51,376 nt of DNA. It comes from a candidate division KSB1 bacterium (lineage in GTDB: Bacteria; Zhuqueibacterota; Zhuqueibacteria; Zhuqueibacterales; Zhuqueibacteraceae). Positions 35,750 to 42,830 of this stretch are shown here, piece by piece. The stretch spans positions 1 to 51,376 of the forward strand of contig JAPDQB010000047.1 of the NCBI GenBank assembly GCA_034506175.1, given 5' to 3'. Numbering within the stretch: position 1 is the stretch's first letter; each line of letters begins with the position of its first letter. The notes beneath the pieces were generated by a model, which searched no databases, had not been told where the DNA came from, and saw only the letters and a list, made by a program, of their open reading frames with translations. The position numbers and the translations under genes are program-made.

Positions 35750-37876
35750 TTAAATAGCTTGTTGTGCATCCTGAAGAACCTCGCGCTCAAACTGGGTCAA
35801 GAAAAGATGATCAAGGTTCATTACTTTCAATCTCTTCAAGGCCAAGTCTAAATCATCCTTAGTGTCAAGTTCATTTTGGATTTTTTCTGCAACCTGAATT
35901 GGTATACCATATTCATCTAACGCGGCAACAACAGGAGTTCGGAATAAGCATTCCACTTGTGCAGCGAATGCACTATAATCCCCAGAGGATAAACCTAGTC
36001 TCGTAAAAACCGATTTCTGAATTCTGGATAGTGCTACCAAATATCGAGGGAACTCAAAAGTTGCCCATGTGCGTTCGAAATCAAGAACCCGCTCGACAGC
36101 TTCATCCGGAGACTGTGCAGCGTAACTTCCCTCCAATTCAAACTTCACTAATTCTGCTGTGTTCTTAATTTGCCATAACCGGTTTAATTTAAATGCCAGT
36201 TGTTTACCGGACGAGACTGTGGCCTTTCTTTGAGCGCTCCCTATAAAGTGTTTCCAAATCAATTCGCATGCAAATTCCAATTGTGTTTGGGATGGAAAAC
36301 CTGTCCACGCCAACTGTTGCGACATTGACACGGCATTCTGCGCAATCTCCTTCGCTAAAGCAATTTGCGCTATTGGATCTATACATGAGTTTTCACGGAT
36401 AACATTCATTGGCAGATCATTTTGCGCCTTTATATTGTCTACTAAAATTTTGGCTTTCTCAGAAAGGTCTTCATCATCCAATTGCACCAGCAAGCTTGCT
36501 GGCACTTCATCACCTTGCGTTAGAACTGGGAAATCGACAATAGGCAACTGCTGATCTGGTGGTTCGTCAAATATATATACCCTGCCAATAAAGTGTTGGA
36601 ACATACGCCCAGATCGCCCTTTGATATTATTGAATGTGAAATAGTCTATTTTTTGTCTTGCAATCTTGTTGTCATATATGATAACATTTTTTGCCTTTGT
36701 ATTGACCCCTTCGATTAACGTAGAGGTACAAATCAGAAAACGGATCTTTTCTTCGTTGAACATTCGAACAACGTATTGAGAAAGTGCACGCGGCAATTTC
36801 CCATGATGAATGCCAATACCGTGCAGAAGTGCGCGTCCAAAAATCCAATCCCTATGATAATGAATTGCCACCCAGTCCGAGGCAGATTTCAAATCTTCTG
36901 CATCAATACCAATCCCCGCATCAACGAAAGCAGCAGCTGTTGCATTTACGCGTGCTGGAGAAGAACAGAAGATCAGTGTTGGCTCTGTAAGTTTCTTCGC
37001 TAGTTCCAAAAGTTTTTCGATCTGTTCGCCTTTTTCTGAAACTCTCACTTGCTCTGAGACGACAGTGGCATAGTTGGTTTTCAGGAAAGTGCAGCGAAAA
37101 GTTTGCTCAAGCTTTTTAGAAATTTGCTCAATATTCGGACCCAAAAAATAAAATTGTCCACCTCCTTTTGCCAAACGGTAGAATGCTTGGTTGAGCGCAA
37201 CCATTCTAGTTTCGTCATTATTATTAGCACTGAGTTTATAAAATTCGTCGATTATGAAAAAATCAATTTTAGGCAAGGGGTCAAAAGCGATCGCACGTTC
37301 TGGGGTAAGAACCAAGATATTCCTTTCTCCGAGTTGCTGCGAAAGGTGAGTGATGATCTTATAAAAATTTGAAAATTGTGAAAGGCGTCGTCTTGTTTCA
37401 TCAATTAACGCCAGAGTTGGCACAATAACCGCCACATTCGTATAGCGTTTGGTCGCAATCATCGCGTCAATAATTTTGCTCTTACCAAAACTTGTCGGGG
37501 CACTAAGAACAACATTTTCACCTGCAAGAAGACGACGATACACTTCTGCTTGTACTCGATGAAATACCGTGTCATCCAGCATGTCAAGAGGACGATGAAA
37601 CTCGTAAGCGAGCCGATCACGAAAATCGAGAACATCGGGATCAGCGTAGGGAAATAATCCCACGGTACGAACTAACGCATTCAAGACGTGATTAAATTGA
37701 CCGAATACCTCACGATGCTCTAATGCGCGTAGCACCATCTCGATGGCATCGGTCTCATGAGCTTGGTCACTCACCAGCGCACATATCTGTTTCACAATAT
37801 CGAATGCTTGCTCAGAGATTTTATGGGAAGCTCGAAGCGATTCCCGCAGACTTGCAATGTCTACAGTTGTTGACAT
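35750..37876 (-). CDS. hamB: Hachiman helicase HamB
   Basis: HamB is the superfamily 2 helicase of the Hachiman anti-phage system, thought to sense damaged or unusual DNA and release HamA. This 708-residue protein has motif I APTSFGKS at 126-133, the unusual Walker B box IDEFYK at 209-214, the helicase motif STLIEGVNTKAKNVIIYD and motif VI NIKGRSGRM. The start ATG 37876 lies 16 bases inside the end of hamA, so the two are translationally coupled, the usual Hachiman arrangement. The region is clearly more AT-rich than the genes around it, which suggests separate acquisition. It is followed at 40 bases by the DUF1156 methylase. Confidence 0.9.
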   Translation of the reverse strand: MSTTVDIASLRESLRASHKISEQAFDIVKQICALVSDQAHETDAIEMVLRALEHREVFGQFNHVLNALVRTVGLFPYADPDVLDFRDRLAYEFHRPLDMLDDTVFHRVQAEVYRRLLAGENVVLSAPTSFGKSKIIDAMIATKRYTNVAVIVPTLALIDETRRRLSQFSNFYKIITHLSQQLGERNILVLTPERAIAFDPLPKIDFFIIDEFYKLSANNNDETRMVALNQAFYRLAKGGGQFYFLGPNIEQISKKLEQTFRCTFLKTNYATVVSEQVRVSEKGEQIEKLLELAKKLTEPTLIFCSSPARVNATAAAFVDAGIGIDAEDLKSASDWVAIHYHRDWIFGRALLHGIGIHHGKLPRALSQYVVRMFNEEKIRFLICTSTLIEGVNTKAKNVIIYDNKIARQKIDYFTFNNIKGRSGRMFQHFIGRVYIFDEPPDQQLPIVDFPVLTQGDEVPASLLVQLDDEDLSEKAKILVDNIKAQNDLPMNVIRENSCIDPIAQIALAKEIAQNAVSMSQQLAWTGFPSQTQLEFACELIWKHFIGSAQRKATVSSGKQLAFKLNRLWQIKNTAELVKFELEGSYAAQSPDEAVERVLDFERTWATFEFPRYLVALSRIQKSVFTRLGLSSGDYSAFAAQVECLFRTPVVAALDEYGIPIQVAEKIQNELDTKDDLDLALKRLKVMNLDHLFLTQFEREVLQDAQQAI

Positions 37877-38727
37877 ATCTTAAGTTTTTTGTCAAGCGCC
37901 TTAATCAAACTCTCTTTGGTACACAAGGGAAGCAGGAACAGATGAATTCGAATATTTTTTGGCAAGGCTCTACCGGCAAATATTCGATGATTGGCATTAA
38001 TTTCTGAAATAAATGCGGCTTTGTAAGCTTCGTCACAAATCGTATGTTCCGAAAGACATTGGCTATCATATGTTAAAAGTACAGGCATACAAACTCGCTT
38101 AAACACTTCATCAAGCGATGTATTTGGTGACAGAAGTTTTTTGAGTTTCTTTGCATTCGGCCATGAATCATCGATTTTGTTGGCGATTAAGAAGAATTCA
38201 CTTCGCAAAAAGTCTCTTTCCGAATGGTTTACCAACTCCGTAACAACATCACGAACCGCACTATTGAAATCGCTATAAAACTTGACTTCACCGAGCCATA
38301 GTTCAAGTTCATCTGAGGAGTCAACTACATGAACCGCATCAAATCCCTTTACAGGATCGTTAGTGGCGGATTTGTAATATATCTTAGAAATTGCGGGTAG
38401 CGAATTAAATACTTGGCGTATGGCTGCATGAAGAATCAATTCCCCAAATTCTCCACGATTCTTAAATTTTTCGGTTTCATACACGCTTTTTGCAGCACGT
38501 CGAATTAGCTCAATGGCATTGTGATGACCAAGCGCCTTACATTCAGAGGCTTTCAAGGCAAACTCTGGTAACCACTCCATGAGATGCGCCGCGAATTGTT
38601 CAGCTCTCCAAACACCTTGTTCATAGCCAACACATAACCCTGATAGTGAAGGCGTAATGTCCATTTTGTGAACACGAACTTCGAGAAACGGTGCAGGATG
38701 CAGTGCAAAGATTGCATTACTGGACAT
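37861..38727 (-). CDS. hamA: Hachiman nuclease HamA (DUF1837)
   Basis: HamA is the effector nuclease of Hachiman and is held inactive by HamB until infection. This 288-residue protein has the DUF1837 signature NRGEFGELILHAAIRQ (about 90-105), then VKGFDAVHVV with Asp130, and LGEVKFY with Glu147 and Lys149, a PD-(D/E)xK-type nuclease core. I take ATG 38727 (MSSNAIFALHP); a TTG 15 bases upstream is possible. It overlaps hamB by 16 bases. Upstream lies a broken toxin gene of another family, so hamA probably starts its own AT-rich insert in the island. Confidence 0.9.
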   Translation of the reverse strand: MSSNAIFALHPAPFLEVRVHKMDITPSLSGLCVGYEQGVWRAEQFAAHLMEWLPEFALKASECKALGHHNAIELIRRAAKSVYETEKFKNRGEFGELILHAAIRQVFNSLPAISKIYYKSATNDPVKGFDAVHVVDSSDELELWLGEVKFYSDFNSAVRDVVTELVNHSERDFLRSEFFLIANKIDDSWPNAKKLKKLLSPNTSLDEVFKRVCMPVLLTYDSQCLSEHTICDEAYKAAFISEINANHRIFAGRALPKNIRIHLFLLPLCTKESLIKALDKKLKICQQL

Positions 38728-38763
38728 CTTAACTTGTTCCAAACATAATCCGTTGTTAAATCT

Positions 38764-39021
38764 CTACCCCGACAACCGCTTTCACCTGCTTCTGAATTTC
38801 TTCCTTGACTGCCGCCAATTGACCTTCCACAGCATCTTGGGCATGGGCTCGTGTTCGGCATCATCGAAATAGGCCAGGGCGTAAAGCACATGCCCGAGAT
38901 CGTCGATGACAAACTTGCGCGCGTAGAGCCGCAGCATTGGTTTCAAGCTCTTGTGCTCCCGAAACAGCGCGTAGAGGTCGATGAAGTCTTTTCGGGCGCC
39001 GCGCTGCGCGATGGCCGTCAT
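38764..39021 (-). pseudogene. AbiEii-type nucleotidyltransferase, C-terminal remnant
   Basis: The frame from ATG 39021 reads TAIAQRGARKDFIDLYALF, then a helical part ending DDAEHEPMPKMLWKVNW. This is the C-terminal helical part of AbiEii/DUF1814 nucleotidyltransferases, and the N-terminal catalytic part with the GS...D motif is absent. After KVNWRQ the frame shifts; one base fewer gives VKEEIQKQVKAVVGV and a stop at 38764. The remnant begins with an ATGA overlap with the DUF6922 stop, so a deletion seems to have joined the two genes. It is probably inactive. Confidence 0.75.
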
Positions 39022-39347
39022 CTCTCTTCCCACGACTCGCTCTGCAGCGATTTTAGCCACGCATTGACGATCTTGTGCGGCAACGGCAGAATCAGCTCCC
39101 AAAAACGCAGCCGGCGTTTATCCAACCCGCGCCCCTGGTGTTGCAGCAGCCATGCACGCAGCGCTTCATTGCCGATTTTTCGGCGCAGCCATTGCACCGC
39201 CTTCCAATCACCTTCCGCAAGAATTCGTTGGATGATAAAATCCCGGTGGCAGTTCCATTTGAGCCGGCTGAACCCCGTATCCCAAAAAAAAGGCTTGAGA
39301 AACGACGGCAAGGAAGCCGGTCGAATGTGGGAATTAGCTGTTTTCAT
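39018..39347 (-). CDS. DUF6922-like protein, antitoxin-side partner of AbiEii-type toxins
   Basis: This small protein of 109 residues has the pattern PSFLKPFFWDTGFSRLKW, then HRDFIIQRILAEGDWKAVQWL, then an LRFWELILPLP end. These are typical of the DUF6922 proteins that precede AbiEii-like nucleotidyltransferases. It starts at ATG 39347. Its TGA overlaps the ATG of the truncated nucleotidyltransferase (ATGA). With the toxin half lost, this gene may be a leftover of a type IV-like toxin-antitoxin pair; that class is assigned from family knowledge. Confidence 0.7.
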   Translation of the reverse strand: MKTANSHIRPASLPSFLKPFFWDTGFSRLKWNCHRDFIIQRILAEGDWKAVQWLRRKIGNEALRAWLLQHQGRGLDKRRLRFWELILPLPHKIVNAWLKSLQSESWEER

Positions 39348-39439
39348 TATTCAAGCTCGCAAGTAATTGTTCAGTAAACCACGCTGTCATTCCGGAGAAA
39401 TGTCCATATTCATTTGGACACCCATCAGGATGAAAATAA

Positions 39440-39497
39440 TTTTTGTAGTAGCGCCTTCAGGCGCAGACCCTGAGGGTCTACTACGAAAGCTATTTTC
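39440..39497. repeat. partial REP-like repeat
   Basis: TTTTGTAGTAGCGCCTTCAG through CTACTACGAAAGCTATTTTC shares the outer parts of the 85-bp unit at 39541-39625 but with a shorter middle (GCAGACCCTGAGGG). It can fold as a hairpin. It lies in the 388-bp stretch between DUF6922 and the PIN gene, which holds no gene. Confidence 0.6.
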
Positions 39498-39540
39498 GTG
39501 GTAATTACCCATGCGGGATCGACACCCGATAATAATAATG

Positions 39541-39625
39541 AAATAAACGTTTGTAGTGTCGCCTTTAGGCGTTCTACTTTTGTCGAACCCTCGACGCCTA
39601 AAGGCGAAACTACGAACTTATTTTC
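39541..39625. repeat. 85-bp REP-like palindromic repeat, copy 1
   Basis: The unit starts AAATAAACGTTTGTAGTGTC and has a 13-bp inverted repeat (CGCCTTTAGGCGT / ACGCCTAAAGGCG) around a TCGAACCCTCG-like centre. A second copy of the same length lies at 50021-50105, differing at about 11 positions. Confidence 0.85.
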
Positions 39626-39735
39626 AGAGGAATCTTTTTTAATATTAAGCACAGTGCTCCTGCGAAAAAAGATTCTTCCAGAATGACATTCAACTTGCTG
39701 ATGGGATTCACTGAGCTTTTACAGTTGTTGGGAGT

Positions 39736-40236
39736 TCATTCAACATCCTCCGGCGCATACAGCAGCATCCCCTGCACTCGGGCAAACGATGAGTTGGTGG
39801 AGGCAATGGCTTGCGCGCGCAGACGCTGGCCGACGGCAACCAACAGCGCCTCGTTGATGAGCAGTCCCGCCTGGCGTTGCACCATCATGGCCGAGAGAAA
39901 ATCCTCCCGCTGCAGCGGCTCCAAATGCAGGCCGATGCTCAGCAGGTCACGCACCATGCCTTCGTAGCGAATTAATGCACGTACCCGGTCGGGTTGCTCG
40001 CGCAATTCTCGGGCGTGGTTGGGCGCCGTGATCCACTGATTGTCATACGCCTCCGCCATCATGAGGTGATGGGTCACTCCGGCAAGTGTGTGCAGCGGCA
40101 GAATCCCCACCACCTCTTCCTTCGCCACGCGCTCCAGCAACCGCTGGCACTGCGCTGAGGCTTTCTGAATCGCGTAGAGAAAAATGTTCGCGTCGATGAC
40201 GACAATCTCCCCGGAGGGGATGCGGTTTAGATTCAT
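39736..40236 (-). CDS. PIN-domain protein (VapC-like)
   Basis: This 166-residue protein has a PIN-type start, VVIDANIFLYAI, with the first catalytic Asp15. Near the end is NEALLVAVGQRLRAQAIAST, the place where PIN nucleases have the NDAL and T-x-D acidic sites. Here those are N-E-A and S-T-N-S-S, so one acid is conservative and one is lost, and activity is uncertain. PIN toxins are RNases paired with small DNA-binding antitoxins. The nearest antitoxin-like gene, a ribbon-helix-helix protein, is separated from it by a RhuM gene. I start at ATG 40236. Confidence 0.75.
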   Translation of the reverse strand: MNLNRIPSGEIVVIDANIFLYAIQKASAQCQRLLERVAKEEVVGILPLHTLAGVTHHLMMAEAYDNQWITAPNHARELREQPDRVRALIRYEGMVRDLLSIGLHLEPLQREDFLSAMMVQRQAGLLINEALLVAVGQRLRAQAIASTNSSFARVQGMLLYAPEDVE

Positions 40237-40304
40237 TTGACAGTCATTTCGAGCCAAAGCATTTAAAAGCGGGCAGATGGAATTTTTTAACAGAGCTGTG
40301 TGGA

Positions 40305-41258
40305 TTACTTTGGAGCTTCGATCTGTTTCCGTTGCATCTGCTCATGATATTTTTCTAATTCATCCCGTACTTTGGCTTCCATCTCTTTGTGTGATACCTT
40401 GCCGGCATGTTGGAGAATCTCCTTTTCGTTGAGAATGAGAAACTCGTCAAGCTTCTTCACCCAGTCAGCCATGTACAGGGGTTTTTTCTCGACAACTCTG
40501 AGCTCGGCAAATGAGAGAAATTGTTCGACCAGAAGCTCGAGGCGTTTGAGCTCGAGTTCCTCGAGATAGTTTTTGGCAATTTCCGCCTCTTTGCGCGTGA
40601 TGATTTTGCCTGACCAGTTCGTCATGCCCATGAAAGGCTTGGCGCTGTCCACGCGCTCGGCGATGAGCTCGGCAGCGGTGCGTCCGTGAATGGCATAATG
40701 AAACTTGTTTTGCACGGTCGCATAAAACTGCCGCGCGTAGTCGGTCTGGGGATCATAGTCGATGCTGGTGGCAAAAATATCGCGCACTTTCTCATAGAAG
40801 TTGCGCTCCGAAGTGCGAATGCGCCGGACACGCTCGATGAGCTCGTCAAAGTAGTTCGTGGCGCCACCAGCCAACCGCCGGTCATCCATGACGAAACCTT
40901 TGACGATGTACTCTTTCAGACGCTGTGTGGCCCAAATGCGAAATTGCGTGCCGCGATGGGACTTGACGCGGTAACCGACCGAGATAATCACGTCGAGGTT
41001 ATAGAAATCGATGGTGCGCGTAACCTTTCGTTTTTTCTCGGTTTGAACTATTCGGAATTTCCGAATAGTTGACTTTTCGTCGAGCTCGCCTTCATCATAG
41101 GCGTTTTTAATATGCTCATTGATGGTGGGAATGCTTTTTTGAAAAAGCTCGGCCATCTGCGCCTGGCTGAGCCAAACCGTCTCGTCCTGAAGCGTGACCT
41201 GAATTTCAGTTCTGCCATCTTCAGTACGATACAGAAGAATCTCGCTGGTATTTTCCAT
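40305..41258 (-). CDS. RhuM-family protein
   Basis: This 317-residue protein has the RhuM pattern: EILLYRTEDGRTEIQVTLQDETVWLSQAQMAELF at the start (an N-terminal wHTH-like region), then TIDFYNLDVIISVGYRVKSHRGTQFR and the long C-terminal helical domain. RhuM proteins are common inside restriction and defence islands, often between the subunit genes, and their role is unknown. ATG 41258 (MENTSEILLY) is chosen over the longer frame. It is placed between a ribbon-helix-helix protein and a PIN protein. Confidence 0.9.
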   Translation of the reverse strand: MENTSEILLYRTEDGRTEIQVTLQDETVWLSQAQMAELFQKSIPTINEHIKNAYDEGELDEKSTIRKFRIVQTEKKRKVTRTIDFYNLDVIISVGYRVKSHRGTQFRIWATQRLKEYIVKGFVMDDRRLAGGATNYFDELIERVRRIRTSERNFYEKVRDIFATSIDYDPQTDYARQFYATVQNKFHYAIHGRTAAELIAERVDSAKPFMGMTNWSGKIITRKEAEIAKNYLEELELKRLELLVEQFLSFAELRVVEKKPLYMADWVKKLDEFLILNEKEILQHAGKVSHKEMEAKVRDELEKYHEQMQRKQIEAPK

Positions 41259-41299
41259 AGATTCACCGCGGTGATGACGAATTTGATGGACTCTGTAAG

Positions 41300-41530
41300 T
41301 CAACCTTCTTCGAGAATTTCTCCAAGCTCCTGCGGTGTCAACCGAAATGGCCGTGAACACAGCCGCTCCAGCGTCTGCAATCGAATGGTCACTTCCTTCG
41401 GCGTGGCATGGAAATAACGCATCAACGCCTCTTGAATGACCTCGCTGATCGCCCGGCCATCTTTTGCCGCACGCTCTTTGAGCTCCTTCAAAACGTCTTC
41501 TTCAAGCACAGTCCCAATTTTTGCTTTCAT
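41300..41530 (-). CDS. ribbon-helix-helix (CopG/Arc-like) antitoxin-like protein
   Basis: This 76-residue protein begins MKAKIGTVLEEDVLKELKERA, followed by a short helix pair (GRAISEVIQEALMRYF). This is the pattern of RHH DNA-binding proteins that bind as dimers to operator DNA. Such proteins are usual antitoxins for PIN toxins; the PIN gene lies two genes downstream with RhuM between them. Its start (ATG 41530) is 18 bases after the PglZ stop, which argues for co-transcription with PglZ. Confidence 0.8.
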   Translation of the reverse strand: MKAKIGTVLEEDVLKELKERAAKDGRAISEVIQEALMRYFHATPKEVTIRLQTLERLCSRPFRLTPQELGEILEEG

Positions 41531-41548
41531 AATTCGCTCCAAGCGGTG

Positions 41549-42517
41549 TTAAGATCGCCGCAATTCCAGCCACGGCGTCAGCATTTCCATCAATGACATG
41601 CCGCCATGGCGATAGGCATTTTTGGCCGCAGGCCCCTGCGGCCGATTTTTGATCCTTCCCTGCAACATGGCAAGCCGCCGGTCACCAAATACCTGCAGTC
41701 CTTCGACTTCATGCGGCAAATTCTCACTCTCGCCAAAGAACTTGAAGCGGTCCTGCTCCAGCCAGCGCGCGGCCTCGTTGGGATAGGTTGACTCCAACCC
41801 CGGGCCGAAGAAAATGTATCCATGATCGCTAGTGATGATAATGCGATGGCTCTTGGGAATCTCCATGACGATTTTCTGCCAAGCCGTATCGAACATCTTG
41901 CGGAGTTCACCGAAGTGAGCAGCAAGACGCGCGCTCATGTCCTTGAAAGTGCCGTCGGGAAATTGCGACCACAGCAGGAGCTTGTGCTGCTCGCCACTCA
42001 AAGGGAAGTAACGGTGCACGGCGTCATAATAAAAGGCGGCCACCCCGGCTTCCTTCAGCTCCTGTCGCCGAGGCAATTCTGAAGGCGTCACGCGTTTGCC
42101 GATGATGCGCTGCTCGACAAAAGATAGCGTATCACTGGGAAGTGCGGCAATACCGTATCCCGACTGGAGAATCTCGAACCCGGTCTCTTTGGCGAGATGA
42201 TGCAGCATGGGAATTTCCCGCAGCGAGACGCCGTCGAAGACGATAATAGTCGTTGGCGTCTGCTCGGCAAAGAGCGCGGAAAGCCGTGGCGCATTCATTG
42301 AAGCAGTCGCAACTTCATCATAGAGACTGAAGGCGCTGGCGAGGATCATTTCTTCGACAACGTGGACCATTTTTTCGCCCTCGGTGAGGTAGGTCTCGGG
42401 CGGCAACTGCGTAAAGCGCTCCGGCGACCAGACGTGATGCATCAGCCAATCCGCAAGAGCGGGCAGGCGCGCTCCCGGCTGTGTCAGCATGTTGATGAGA
42501 TCTTGGGTCGTATTCAT
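41549..42517 (-). CDS. PglZ-domain (alkaline-phosphatase-fold) protein
   Basis: PglZ proteins belong to the alkaline phosphatase superfamily and are core members of BREX and Pgl defence systems. Here the metal-binding pattern is visible as Asp95 in IIVFDGVSLRE, Asp231-His232 in IIITSDHGYIFFG, and His304 in YRHGGMSLMEMLTPW. At 322 residues it is much shorter than the 800-900 residue PglZ of typical BREX loci, so it is a compact PglZ. It lies between the large ATPase and the ribbon-helix-helix gene. It starts at ATG 42517, with a repeat block directly upstream. Confidence 0.85.
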   Translation of the reverse strand: MNTTQDLINMLTQPGARLPALADWLMHHVWSPERFTQLPPETYLTEGEKMVHVVEEMILASAFSLYDEVATASMNAPRLSALFAEQTPTTIIVFDGVSLREIPMLHHLAKETGFEILQSGYGIAALPSDTLSFVEQRIIGKRVTPSELPRRQELKEAGVAAFYYDAVHRYFPLSGEQHKLLLWSQFPDGTFKDMSARLAAHFGELRKMFDTAWQKIVMEIPKSHRIIITSDHGYIFFGPGLESTYPNEAARWLEQDRFKFFGESENLPHEVEGLQVFGDRRLAMLQGRIKNRPQGPAAKNAYRHGGMSLMEMLTPWLELRRS

Positions 42518-42540
42518 GGTTGTATTTTGTTTTTCGCTTT

Positions 42541-42830
42541 GAACTCATCCCCCAGCCCCTTCTCTTAAAAAGAGAAGGGGAGAACTCCCCCTCTCTTCTC
42601 AAGAGAGGGGGCCGGGGGCATAGGTGTCAAGTTAAGAAACTCAGCAGAATTTTTGTTCAGAACTTTGCAAAAACTCATCCCCTAAATCCCCTTCTCTTAA
42701 AAAGAGAAGGAGACTTTCAGATTCTCGAACCAACTCTCCCCCTTCTCTTCCCAAGAGAAGGGGGCCGGGGGGATGAGTTCCCTTAATGCGAAAACTCTTA
42801 CCTTGCCCCCTATGGGGCCGGGGGTGAGTT
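42541..42830. repeat. cluster of GAGAAGGGG-type hairpin repeats
   Basis: The 311-base gap between the ATPase and the PglZ gene is filled by repeats. One full copy lies at 42541-42622 (same unit as 32562-32637, inverted). Its edge continues into TGTCAAGTTAAGAAACTCAG, related to the IS4-like tails. A second, diverged copy is at 42672-42779, and a small GGGGCCGGGG remnant at 42803-42830 abuts the ATPase stop. Confidence 0.85.

Noticed and set aside
39430..39630. CRISPR array
   Set aside because: Only two diverged palindromic units occur, without regular spacers, and there are no cas genes.
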